From assembly GCA_021014945.1 (NCBI GenBank), contig MU266412.1:44236-108235 (forward strand): 64,000 bases of DNA, read 5' to 3'. The position numbers and the translations under genes are program-made. The stretch comes from Leucogyrophana mollusca (taxonomy: Eukaryota > Basidiomycota > Agaricomycetes > Boletales). Positions within the stretch are counted from its first letter, which is position 1. Each line of letters starts with the position of its first letter. Under the pieces are notes generated by a model. The model saw only the letters and a program-made list of their open reading frames with translations, made no database searches and was not told where the DNA came from. Below are positions 34,804 to 46,436 of the stretch, piece after piece.

Positions 34804-35290
34804 TTACACCCTGGTGACCGACCACAGGAGGAATGTGTATCCCTCAGCTCCTATAAGTTGAGCATCCACTTTGACAGATCCCTCCGCGAAGATATGTCCT
34901 TCCCACAAAACCATCCAGCTCTCGACCAATCCAGTATGCACGCCGGGTATAATTGACCCGGGCTCGGGGGACAGGAGTCCGGCCAGTGCCTGCGCCATGC
35001 GGAACCACTTCACCTCGTCAAAGAGGTGGAAGAAGGCGGATGCGTGGGTCGCGGAAATGTGGCCGTGAAGAGGTTCAAACCGGTCAGCGTCGCCATCCGG
35101 GACCGCAGTCTCTGTTGGTTTTTACAAGATCGACTCGATCGCAAGGACGTTGGGATCAAAGGCGTCAGACAAAGTGATTAGACAGGCTCTCGGGGACGCG
35201 CTTGGAGAGTTGATAACCTGTGTCCCACAACTCTGAATGTTCAGCCGAAGATAGGTCAGCTGGAGGGAGCACTGCCAGTATAAATATACA
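34804..35290 (-). pseudogene. SAM-dependent methyltransferase fragment
   Basis: On the minus strand an open piece reads THASAFFHLFDE, then AQALAGLLSPEPGSIIPGVH and SWMVLWEGHIF. This is the C-terminal half of a fungal natural-product-type methyltransferase (family pattern HASAFFHLFDE ... ARALAGLLSPxPGS). Upstream, LSDAFDPN and PLHGHIS are recognisable but an in-frame stop intervenes (near 35128) and the N-terminal AdoMet motif I is not found. It is a relic or a badly broken gene rather than a functional enzyme; an undetected intron could remove the stop. Confidence 0.6.
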
Positions 35291-36514
35291 TCACCTGGTA
35301 TAAATCTGATCCTACGATATTATTAGCAGGGAAGCCGTGGTTGATAGCTTCCCTGATGTCGTTTCCGACTGAAACATAGTGATATTAGTGCCTGAACAGA
35401 AGTGAAGCAACGCGTGCACAGCCAATAGCGAGTAAGATGACTCCATCACGATCACGACCAAGCTTCAGAACTTGATCAAACGCAGGCAACCTAGAAATCT
35501 TAAGCCTACAATTGGACGAGAGTCAACCCAGCGTTCAAAAGCGCGTGGTAAGGTACAATGGCTCACTGAGTGAAGCTGAATAACCAGGTAGGGTGCGACC
35601 AGCACGGATGCGCTTCCACCATTAGGACACTGCAGGATTATCAGGCCACAGGAACACGTCCCTTGTACGCCTTTTCTTGGACGGCTGATATATGTCTCCT
35701 TGGAGTCTCGTCATCGTCAATTCCAGTCAGCGACTTGAAGAAGTCGGTTTCCTTGAGGTCTGACTTACACAGAGCCTTGTCGAGTGTGGGGGACGCGACG
35801 CAGGGTACTGCTTCCATTACAGGCAGCGTCACTTCGGTGGTGATCTGATACAGCTGAAGTTGGAATATCGTGTAGGTCACTCCGACCGATAAGACCACGC
35901 AAACTGGACACCGGTAGGAAATAAGAGTCCGGACGAGTCAAATGACCCGGTGTTGACGCCAGGGGGGCCAAGAGTTGTTCCTCGCAAGTCGCGAGTGCTT
36001 GAGCGCTAGTACTGGAGTGAAAATTTGCTGCTGCGGTAGTAACACTGCAACCCAATGTAGCCGCGCGGTGCCAGGTCTGGATTCTGAACGTAGACTCTGG
36101 AGCCCTGGAAGCGCTTTCGTGCTCTCCGGCCTCGAGGGTGACTCTAAACTGACTCATCTAGTGCAAGTGTCGCGACCGAAGTACTGATGGTCATGCATCA
36201 TGACGGAGGTAAATAGACAGACAAGCACGTAAAGACATGAGGATATAAATGTAGTGCCAGACAGTTCAGGACTCGTTGCCGTCCTATTGGGACTCATTCA
36301 AAATTAGACACAAAGAGAAGGAGAGATGGAGAGAGCAAGCAACGAAAATCCGTTCGCAAGTCCAATCACGCCACGGGTAGGGAGGGAGAAATGACAGCTC
36401 ATGAAGATTGCAATGACTAGTCGTGAAGGGTATGGACTCTTGGCAGAGAGGAAGGGAGGTAGGAGTGAAGGCGGCAGCGAATGAAACGTACGAACGAACG
36501 GGGTAAGGTTTGAT
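35291..36514. other. No supported gene
   Basis: Short overlapping frames only. The proximal part (36.2-36.5 kb) is the 3' flank of RHO1. Confidence 0.35.
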
Positions 36515-37340
36515 CTACAAAACCACGCAACCGTGTTTCTTGCTGTGCTTGGGCCGACTGAGAAGGGCTGCCCGTGTAGCATACTGGAACACCTCGCGAA
36601 CACCCTCGCCTGTTCTAGCTGAGCACTCCAGATAGTGCTTCGCACCTATCTTATTAGCCACGGCCATGCCCTGAAAGAAACAGAAAATTCATGTCTATCG
36701 GATCAAAACGAGGACGCGCCACATGACTCACCTCTTCGGGAGTGACAGGTCGCTGGCTCGTCTTCCTGAGCTCCTCAATTACTCGAGGGTCGCGTCTAAG
36801 ATCCTTCTTGCACCCGACGAGAATGACGGGTAAACCCGCGCAAAAGTGCATCACCTCGGAAATCCACTGTCACACGGGAAATTAGCGTCAGTATTTAGTG
36901 GAGCGTCACAACATCAGCGCCCGACTGCGGGACGCACCTTTTCCTGGACGTTATCCAGCGAGTCTGGTGAGTCGACAGCGAAGCAAATTAGGATGACGTG
37001 AGAGTCGGGGTAACTGAGAGGTCGAAGGCGGTCGTAGTCTTCTTGTCCAGCCGTATCCCATAGAGCCAGCTCGACTCGCTTGCCATCAACCTCCACGTCC
37101 GCTACGTAGTTCTCGAAAACGGTCGGAACATAAACCTATGAACGCAAAGTCAAGCGCAAGGCCTCGAAATTGCGGGAAGCTGCTAATACCTCAGGGAACG
37201 TCCCTTTGGAGAAAACAATCAACAAACAAGTCTTTGATATCTGTCAGTTCATAGTCCATCATAGCTCAAATTTGACCACTTTTTACCTTGCCGCAAGCAC
37301 CATCACCGACAATGACGAGTTTCCTTCTGATTTCAGACAT
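36515..37340 (-). CDS. RHO1: Rho1-type small GTPase, 194 aa
   Basis: Five exons on the minus strand: 37287-37340, 37190-37231, 36938-37135, 36732-36866 and 36515-36670; each is a whole number of codons. Motifs: P-loop GDGACGKTCLL, switch [34 protein letters not shown], guanine-specificity VGCKKDLR and CSART, and the C-terminal CaaX box CVVL with upstream basic residues (KHSKKHG), which predicts geranylgeranylation and plasma-membrane targeting. Fungal Rho1 activates beta-1,3-glucan synthase and protein kinase C in the cell-wall integrity pathway. Length and motifs are canonical and nothing is unusual. The introns are short and all in phase 0. Confidence 0.96.
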
Positions 37341-37686
37341 TATGAGAACGTAGAAAGTAGGAGTTGTGTAGTGGAGCGGGCGCTGTCTGGGATGATGGTG
37401 TTGAGCGAGACAAGAGTCGCACGATGATACAAGGCGGTCTTTCAATCGCTCTTTCAATCGCTTCCGAGCGGCTGGGCTGTGCCACAGCTGTGCCGACCTG
37501 TGGCCAAAGCGTGCGAACCAACCAAGGCAACTCTGTTACCGACACCGAGCTGAACAGCCATAGCAGAGCAATCTTTGTTCCCGTCCCACTCGTTGGGGCC
37601 TTATATTTACATGCAGTGATAACAGTGGAGGAGAAGGGCAGAAGAAGGCGGCTTGGGAAGCAGACTTGTATTCGGGCACCTAATCC

Positions 37687-38636
37687 TCACGGAACGAGCG
37701 AACACCCGCCACAGCTCACATATTCGCCCTCGGGGCCGCAGCTTCCCATCTCGCATATCTGTACCTCGTCGACCTCCCACGAGCCAAAGTCCACCTTCAC
37801 GGGGTGACAGTAATCAAGCTGTCCAGATGGTTGACGGAGGATCGCTTGGCCCCCTGTGGACGTGAGAAGGGCCTTGTACGAGAATGGCTGACGGGCGCCT
37901 TTTGGTCGCGGTCTTCGATGAGAAGTGTTGATGACAGTGCAATGTAGCTGATAGAAGCAAGAGGCGTTTCAGCGTACGTTGATGGCAACTAAGAAGCACG
38001 GACCTTGAGCGGACGACGATCTAAAACGAAACCGGAGTCGACGAATGCTTTGTTTACCAGCTCTGACGATGTTGTTCGCGCGCGGTTGAAGTATCAGGAG
38101 GGTATGTACCTACCTCCAACGGCCTTGAGACGCCTTGCATCGTCAGTATTAAAATCGGGGCCTAGCCAAAGCACATGCGCTTTATCAGGATCTCCGCCAT
38201 CCGGTTTCATGATATTCATCGAGTTGAGAGGAACGCGGAGCGGGTGGCTTTGCATCAACTCAATGATGCGGGGCTTTAGAGTCGATAAGAGAGACAAGGC
38301 ATCTGGCAGTGTCTTCATCCCCGAGGACACCGCGTGACCTGTCTTAGCGGGATCAACGAGAGACATGACACCCAAGGTGAAGTGCAGTCGCCTTGGGGCG
38401 ATAACAATTGACTTGTCAAGGCCGGGTAAAGGGGCCGCACTCTGCAATAAGCCACCCGTAAAGGCAGAGATGGAATCTCTTAACAAGGCATGATGTCCCT
38501 GCGCAGAGACAAGTCTCAGCGGTTTGTTCTGCGATCACTGAATTAGCAAAAAACGAGGCTGACGATGGGCAGTGAGATAACTTGAAAAGATGAAGGTCGT
38601 ATTTCAGTGTACAGTTGAAGGACAAAAAGGCTACTG
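37687..38636 (-). CDS. 2H phosphoesterase-like protein (ASCC1/AKAP7 family), 5' end unresolved
   Basis: Minus-strand exons 37687-37947, 38004-38062, 38114-38498 and 38574 to about 38636. The splice phases agree. The two family motifs are present: RLHFTLGVMSL (H-x-T) in the 385-nt exon and LHCTVINT at the start of the last exon. Other family-like segments are SLPI|GHHALLRDSISAFTGG, NMKPDG-type text with HVLWLGP, ELVNKAFVDSGFVLDRRPLK, and the C-terminal VKVDFGSWEVDEVQICEMGS. Animal relatives work in the ASC-1 complex or bind AMP/cAMP-dependent kinase; the fungal role is unknown. The first exon or exons (further upstream, possibly to about 39149) could not be fixed, and the GTCAGC donor before GHH is non-consensus. 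Confidence 0.75.
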
Positions 38637-39743
38637 ACAGTGGGTTAGCGGGTGCTTCGGGGTCGAACCTCCCCCATATGGAGCTGAATTTGACTGAGGT
38701 TTACGACCTCGAATGTTCATGTGTCCACCTCGGGCAGAGTTCACCCCGGTGTTCAACGCCTTCATGGGAATTCGCGATGTCTATGGGGATTTGGAAGATC
38801 CTGCTGGGCGCCTACCGTGGTGCATGCGAGGCGCGGGGTTCTGTGGATCAGTGTGGAGCCGTGGCTAGCCGTGAGCACAAGAAAGTACATACTGATTGAA
38901 TTTGCACACGACGATGCAAGCTGATATTGCTTGAGCGCTTGTGTCTCTGCAATATCCGTGACTCTGAAGCCAGAGCGAACGGGCCGAGCGGCAGAAAGCG
39001 CTGGATAAGGACAAGTCAAGAGTTGAGAGCTGTCAAGAGGTTTCGAAATCGAAGCCGCGTATTGTCCTCCCCAGCGTAGCGGATCATCGAGAATCGCGGG
39101 AATAACATACCTCATTTGGGTTTTGCGGGGAAAGATCCCAGCGTTCGGCATTTCCTATCCAACCAAAAGAATAAAAAGTTGGAGGATTGAGGACACCGAC
39201 AGCCTTTCGTGAGTAAAATTTAAGTTGGTCGAAGTTTCGTGTTTTCCGGTCGGTGTGGATGTCAGAAAATGTGGACTTCACGATAAGGTTGTGCCTCAGC
39301 CGGAATGTAATTGAGCGTCTGTTTTGACAAGTGGCCAAGACCGCACGGACTTTTTACATTTCTAGCGCTTGTCCCTGGCAGCCTGGTCAGCTCATTTTGT
39401 CTTTCACCTTCACGGTCGCAGCTCCGCCCGCCAACATTTTTCTTTAAACGACGCTGTTTCATAGCGCGACGACCGGTCTTTCATTCATTCCTCAGCCTAC
39501 AACACCACTCCCTGTCCTCCTACTCCGTTGCCATCAACTTCGCCCGGCTTATGCCATCATCAATCAATTACACTATCTAGCGCTGCTCACACACGGTCCT
39601 CTGAATCCCGGAACCGTATTTCTTTTTACTTCATCCTAATTCCCCTACTTCTACCTTACTCCCCTCCAACCTCCCGGACTACCTTGGGGCCCCGCCGCCG
39701 CCCCCTGAGCTTGCTTCTTCTATTTGCTACTTGACTACCGGCA
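38637..39743. other. Intergenic plus unresolved 5' exons
   Basis: It contains possible N-terminal exons of the 2H phosphoesterase gene on the minus strand and the pyrimidine-rich 5' flank of the aspartic protease gene on the plus strand. Confidence 0.35.
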
Positions 39744-42262
39744 ATGACTGTCCTGGTAGATGCCAGATCACCGTCGTGGAAAGGCAAGGGCAAGGAGCGA
39801 GCCCGGTTCGATCCCCGGGATGAAGGAACTGGTGGCAGCGCTGGCATCGTCGTCAGCCTAGAAATGGTCTCGACCAGCTACTTTGGAGTGTACGTACTTT
39901 CCTGTCAGTGACATGATGTTTGCAGTCCATTCGTTCTGCGCTTCTGTGACCGTAGCAATGCGGAGAGAACGGTTCCGCCCGTGGTGGATTCTCTCGCTGC
40001 TATGATCGCACCTTTTGGCTGTGCATTATGTTCTGGGCAAAATTCATGACAATATCTTACATTGCAATACAGCGCGTACACAGTCCCAGTACTGGTGGGT
40101 GCAACCCAACAAAATCTCTCGTTGCAGGTCGACACAGGCTCCTCCGACCTTGTAAGTTCTTGACCACAGCTACGTCTATTTGCACTGATGGGAGCTCTAG
40201 TGGATTGCATCTCAATCGTGTTCTTCGTCTTCGTGCTCGTCGACTAACGGCCATCTTTACGATCCAAGCTCGTCAACTTCTACAGGGCAATCATTTCAAA
40301 TCGAATATCTCCAAGGTACAGTCACCGGTCCAATCGTCTGGGACGAAGTGCAGATCGGGCAATATGACATTTTAAATCAAGCGCTTGGTATGTATGACCG
40401 TTGTAATTCGCCCCCTCGAAAATCAACATTACTTTGCTAGCTGCTGCTTCGTCGGTGAACAACGAGCCATTATCGTATGATTTTGACGGAATTCTCGGCC
40501 TTGCGCTTCCGCTTAATTCCATCATATCGGAAGCTCTCCCACCAGGGACGGACAACATCGCCGACGGAGCTACGCTACCCTCGAATCTCTTCTCCATGAC
40601 ACCCCTGTCCGCAGCCCCATCAGAGCCATTTTTCTCGCTCGTCCTTGCTCGCCCTGGTTCGGACGAACTCCCTTCCCTCCTCGGCATCGGCCGCCATCCA
40701 TCTGCCATTGTACCTGATCCAACGAAGATCAAGTACTCACCCATAGTCAGTGAAGCGGCCGGGATCCTATGGTGGAAAACGAATGTCCAAGCCATCACCG
40801 TTTATGTAAACAGCCAGCCCAAGACGGTCACATTGGGCCAGTCAGTGACCGGTTCCGTTTTTCCAACCGCGGTTCTGGATTCAGGTGTTCCGCTCATCTT
40901 GACTACGTCCAAAATAGCCAATGCCATATATGGCGCGTTGGGTATCAGCCCAGGAGCGGACGGTCAATGTTTGTTGCATTTTCGCCGCTGGATATTCTCA
41001 TTTCTGACCGAGTGTTGGGCACAGATTATGTTCCGTGTACCATGCCTCTCAATATGACCATCACACTTGATAGCCAACCAGAGCTCCCGATACACCCCCT
41101 AGACCTTACCGCCGAGCCCTCTGGCCAGTCCAATGCACAATACTGCATCGGTCTCATTCAAACGGCCGACAGTCAGCTCACGCCCACTTCCGGCATTGGC
41201 GATATGATCCTCGGTGTCCCATTCATGCGAAACGTCTACACCGTAATGGCGTATGAAGCACCAGACGCATCTGGAACATATAACACGTCGGTCCACAACG
41301 GGATTCACCCCACGCTCGGTCTTCTCGGGCTGACCAACGCAACGAAGGCGCTGGAAGAATTCCATACTGTGCGTGTATTGCAGCAGCCTCTGGATGGGGG
41401 GCAGTCTGGCGGCCAATCGCCCGCTAGCGACGATAAGAAGATGAGTGTGGGGATCGAGGTGCTCATTGGCCTTGTGGGATTCTTTGCGCTGTGCGTCGTG
41501 CTCTTCGGCCTGCGGTGCTTCCTTACGCGCCGACAGTGGAAGAAGCGGGCGGCTTCCGGGCAGCGAGACCTCAACGACCAGAAAACAGACTTTGGCGCCT
41601 ACCAGCTTACGCGGAGAAATTCGCGGTCGAGCGTAGACGATCAGCCGCACGACACCCTCCGCACTCTCGCTTACGACTCGTACAAGAGGGAGAAGATCGT
41701 GTCGCAATATACCGTCGACAGCGCTCGCACGCGTGTGGAGCAGCCCGACGGTGAATTCGGGGTCCGGAAGCCTAAGCGGGACGATTTCGATCTTCCTGCA
41801 TTCGACATCAGCGATCCTTGGGATCCATACAATTCGATCAGCTGGCGAGATACCATCGTCGGTACCGATGCACCCCAAACACCCACATCTCCTGATTTCC
41901 CACCTCCCGAGCTCGTGTCAACCCGCGCTAGTCATCACCGCACGCCTAGCGAACTGAATGGTGCCCCGCCGAGTGTGTCGGTTCCCCTGCTGGCACATAC
42001 CCGGAGCGATTCGCATAGTAGCGACCTTGCAGAGTTTGGTATGGCAGATATGACGAGTATGGCTGGCATCGGCACCGCTGCTCGGGGAAGTCAGATTGGC
42101 ACCGGCCTTCGACATAGTCGTACAGGTAGTGATGGGAGCAGGACGTCGCAATCCCCCTTTCGACATAGCACACTGTCTTCTCCCCCGCTGCAACCTGCTC
42201 CTGAGGTGGAACACATTCCCGCTACTATTCCCTCCCCCGAGGATGGATCAGAGATACGGTGA
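39744..42262 (+). CDS. A1-family aspartic protease with C-terminal membrane anchor
   Basis: Exons 39744-39889, 40073-40151, 40201-40387, 40441-40968 and 41025-42262; 725 aa, phases closed. Catalytic motifs are DTGSSDLW (Asp at about 69) and LDSGVP (Asp at about 284); the latter has Val where Thr/Ser is usual. A pepsin fold is supported by FDGILGLALP and ILGVPFMRNVYTV. A membrane span near residues 457-480 (LIGLVGFFALCVVLFGL) is followed by a ~240-residue Ser/Asp-rich cytoplasmic tail. It resembles yapsin-like or fungal membrane-bound aspartic proteases that process secreted or wall proteins. The predicted N-terminus lacks a signal peptide; a Leu-rich stretch lies just upstream in the same frame but is cut off by a TGA, so a missed 5' exon or a start error is likely. 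Intron 1 (183 nt) is unusually long. Confidence 0.88.
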
Positions 42263-42611
42263 CAAACTCTTCAGTGTTACTTATGTTGCGCAGGTTTTTT
42301 TCAAGGATGGTCAACACTTTTCATATCTCATTTTCGCCCTTTCCCCACACCAACACTCGCTCACCTTTTGGATTTGTATTCTCGGACGTTGTTTTTCCCT
42401 GGTGGGCTCATCCTGGACATTCATGTTCATGTTCCTATCCCACAGACATCCAAACCTCAATATAGCGGATCGATGTAATTTTCCATGTATCCCGAATATA
42501 CTACACAGACTATCGAACTGCCTGGGAACACGACAGCAATTGTCAGCGCTAATAGTAAAAAATAGTATGAGCATGACGCATGTAGGCACAGCGCACGTGA
42601 CCTCCAGCTTT

Positions 42612-43424
42612 CAATTCTACGATAGAAAACGGGGAAGTCTCACTCGACGACCTTGCAGTTCGCACTGTCGCCGCAGGCTCATCACATACTCGGATCTACG
42701 AGCGTACCATGGCGTCTCTTCGAGAGGACGTGTCCCGCTTTCACATCCTCGAAAACCGCTTAATACGGAAGATAGCATCGATGATGTGGTGAGGCGGCAG
42801 CAACTGCAGCGCATGATGTCGAGCCTGCTACTTCAGTACTTGCGGACCGTACGCCACTCGCGATCCCGGCACCGCCAACCTCTCTCTCCAGAGGAAAGAA
42901 GGTCCGGGCACGATGACACCAGACCAGCGCTGACTCCACCTCATTCCGGCCGCCTGCTCCATCAGGACCATCTCTGATAATGCAAGAAGGTTTTCCACCC
43001 ACACAACGATGATTCTTCCGGCCGTGAGGTCCACATGAGACTTCTGCTGGGCGATGAAAGGCCGAACAAATTGAACTCGTCGCAGCCAACACGGCTCGAT
43101 TCAACTGCGAAGAGTGATGGCGCTTGACAAGCACTGCCTACCGAGCCTCTCCGCCGCGGACCTACTTCTGGGGCTATCGAGGTTAGGACCTAACCTGCGT
43201 CCAGCTCATTGCAAAAAGACTCCTATAGCCTCGGGCCCAAGTTCCTGGATGCATCCAACCTCACATACCCCAGACTCCGCGAGCGGCCACCGACGTCTTG
43301 GTACAAACCCAAGCGTGGCATGGAATTCAGCGCCCTCGCAGAACCACGCGACCTCGGCCTAATGGTCCCCACACGTCGTCATGCCGGTCCACTGCGTCAG
43401 CTAGGGATGTTACACAGACCATGA
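42612..43424 (+). pseudogene. Unidentified decayed coding region
   Basis: Protein-like pieces appear in shifting frames: ENGEVSLDDLAVRTVAAGSS with RIYERTMASLREDVSRFHIL to a stop near 42793, then AEQIELVAANTARFNCEE near 43060, then SLGPKFLDASNLTYPRLRER and MEFSALAEPRDLGLMVPTRR ending at 43424. Stops and frame changes separate them. I do not recognise the family. It may be a dead gene or a gene with undetected introns. Confidence 0.35.
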
Positions 43425-43933
43425 TTGCGTCAACTGCACTCGGAGGTGGTACTTCACAGAGTTTACCCCCCTCCCTCCCTCTACCCAGCTTGTTCGATGG
43501 GGAGCCTGACACCCGACCGCGAGAGGAGATCCCGCCTTCACGGTGGCGGCGTATTATCATGTATCCCACCTCCTTCGCCGAGCCTTTCCAGGAGACACTT
43601 GTGGATGGCCAGTAAAATCGATATCATAATCCACCCTCAGGCTGTATCTAAAATGCTAAGGAGCGTCACTATCGTTTGCTGATGTGTATCGTGGTGAAAG
43701 CCAAACCTCAGAGTTGGTCATCCAAAGCAGCCACGACAAGGGAGCTGACTTCGCTGACGAACTTAGTTTGGCCATCACTAATGGCGTGGAGATGATCCGA
43801 ACACACCCGCATTCTATTATACATAATGATTCACTTGTCTTCGTAGAGCTGTGACATGCTACAGTATCATTCCCACTGCGGTATTCCACTCTTCCAGTTT
43901 GCACGTATGTTGGAAGGCGTATACGTCTGACTA

Positions 43934-46436
43934 TCACCGCTCCTTCAGTTCTTCGGCAAGCACAGCATCAGGGTCACGGCCAGCGACCTCAGGAAGCAGC
44001 AGTGTGAATCCTGACAGTTGAAATGTGAGCTTCCGGCCGCAACAACAGTCAAAAACAATGCACGCACCCGCACCAGCGATACAGCACCCGAAGAAGACTG
44101 ATGAACAAGGTGGATGTCAGTTAGCATAGTCACGGCACGAGAGGAAAGGCGGGTACGTACTCCACAGCACAGCTGGGGTTCCGATCGTCTCGGTCAGGGT
44201 GTTGAAGACAAGGGCGGAGATGATAGCTCCAGCCTTGCCGCAAGCAGCAGACAAACCGTGGGCTGATGCACGGTATCGGGTTGGGAACACTTCGGCGGGA
44301 TAGCACTATCATAACCGTCAGAATATTAAAAAAAAGTGCACAAAATAGATGGAAGCGCACATATGTGGTTCTTTGGAACGGGCGGGGGGGTGGATTAGAT
44401 GGGGATGGGAGTATGGTCAATATGGATGGGAAACCTACGCATTGGCTCCAAAATTGAAGAAGAACTGCAATATCATGAGTATAAGACGATAGAGCTTTTG
44501 AGGTGCACAGCTCACCTGGAGGAACGCAAAGCAGACAATGAATGAAGCGTTGTTCATGGAATTAAACTTTCCCGCCAAGATAGCCACTGCCACGACGTTC
44601 ATCAGCAAGACCTCGACGAACCTTTGCTCGTGGACTCACAGAAAAGCGCCGCCATCAGGAATCCCTGGAACTGTATGAACTTTCGGCCCAGCTTTTCGAT
44701 GGTCAACACCGTGACGTAGTATCCTGTAGGCCGGGACGATAAGAACTTAGAAACCTGGAGGTCGGTATCAAGACTGACCCGGAACAAAGCCCAGCGCAGT
44801 AATGATAATGTTACCGGTGGACACTTTGAAGAGCTTCTCCCAGGGGGTTCCGGTCGACCCATCGAACCCAATCTCTTGCAAAACGACATTCTGATTGAGG
44901 TTGATGCCGTAGAAGCTTCGGAAATCGGAAAAAAAAGAGTCAGCGGCGGGGAGCCCACGGGATTCGATAGATTACTCACGCAACGTCCAGCAAGAACCAA
45001 CAAGTGCAAGTACCGATCAAAATTTTGGCATGTCGCCATTCCGAAAAGTATCGCGCAAACTCTGATTTGGGCATCAATATCCAGGAACATCGTTCAGGTG
45101 CACCCAGACTAACCTTGAAAGTGTGCCTTCTTATCGATCTTAGTGGGCTCGGCCTGTGTTGCTTTGTCGCCGAGCCGGCTAGACGATGGACTCGGGATCG
45201 TTATCTCTATGTCAGTCGCTGCCTTTGCGTTCTTCAAGTCGTCCAGTTCTTCTTCTTCGACTTGTTGAGATTTTTTGAAGCGCGTTGACTCTGGGAGGGT
45301 GAGCCGCTGGTATAATGTCCCGAAGGCTGGTATAAGTGACAGGCCGACGACAATGCGCCAAACTGTATTGAGGTACTTCGTCAGCAGATTTTAAGCGAGC
45401 ATCGTTGCGACCGACCTCCGTCAACCTTGGAAGTCTCACCCTCATCATTCATGACGTGCTTATAGCACGCCAAAACGATGATGGTCGCCAGGGCACCAAC
45501 AAAACTTCCCCAGCCCTGATTCGCGAAGATGTACGCCAGCAGAGTCCCGCGCTTGCGTATAACAGCCCGATCACTGGTGACGGAAGCCGACATGGGGTAA
45601 TCTCCTCCGACGCCGACCCCAAGGAGGATGCGAAAGATGGAGAGGTATATAAGCGATCCATTGGGAGAAAGACTGCCTGAGAGAGATTGGATTCATTAAA
45701 CTATAACGACGCGGAATGTCAGTTTTTTGTTACCTGTCGGCGTAGTTAAACAAAGGATTGTAGCGAGGATTATGAGCATCAGCTCTTTCCCGTCTGCTCT
45801 GATCAGCTCTCAGTCAGCGAAAGACGTAGAATGCCTTACAAATTGCTTTACGGCCATATGCATCGGCACAATACCCTAAAATCGCGGTTCGGTATGGAGG
45901 GAAGGATTTAAGCAAGATCTTACGCACCAAAACCAAATTGGCCAATGACACTTCCGATGTTCGCGGCTGCTTTGAGCAATCCTTGCAGATTGGCGGGCAT
46001 GGTCGCCCCGCCGTACAGTCTATATTGTAGCATAGTAGCCACGGGCTGTCCACAATTCTCAGCATGTGAGGAGAAAGATAGATAGAACTGGTAATCGACT
46101 CCAACGCACGTTTATAATGAAAAGATCGTAGGCTATTTAAGCATCCATTAATCGTCTTTCGGGATTAGATCTGCGATGGAAACACACCATCGAGGAAGAA
46201 CCCAACCTAGTGCGCAGACGAATTGTCAGGGATATGATGACTCGGAAGGCGCATGTGCACGGAAGACTCACCCCGGCGATTCCAAGCAGCTTAATTTCCG
46301 TGTACGTCAAAATAAATGGAGGCCTTCCTTCTCCAGACCGCTCATATTCTTCAAGTCCTGAGCGAAAACGAACTGGCTTGTTCTCGATCTCTTGGGGTGG
46401 GGCCAATTTGCCCTCTGGGACGGCGGAAGATGCCAT
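43934..46436 (-). CDS. MFS inorganic phosphate transporter (PHO84-like), 530 aa
   Basis: Seventeen minus-strand exons: 46272-46436, 46188-46206, 46110-46132, 45928-46045, 45840-45875, 45734-45793, 45416-45676, 45114-45362, 44980-45061, 44779-44915, 44640-44723, 44516-44586, 44439-44464, 44361-44370, 44161-44305, 44068-44097 and 43934-44010. All phases close. Motifs: [20 protein letters not shown] in TM1, [12 protein letters not shown] (signature loop), [30 protein letters not shown], and [20 protein letters not shown] then CGKAGAI. The central hydrophilic loop is acidic. PHO84-type carriers are plasma-membrane proton/phosphate symporters, usually induced by phosphate starvation. Exon 14 is only 10 nt; it supplies the residues ATTY expected between FGAN and CYPAEV, which is why I include it. 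Confidence 0.93.

Noticed and set aside
39800..39825. cccggttcgatccccggg resembling a tRNA T-arm
   Set aside because: It lies inside the aspartic protease coding exon and no acceptor or anticodon arms fit around it.
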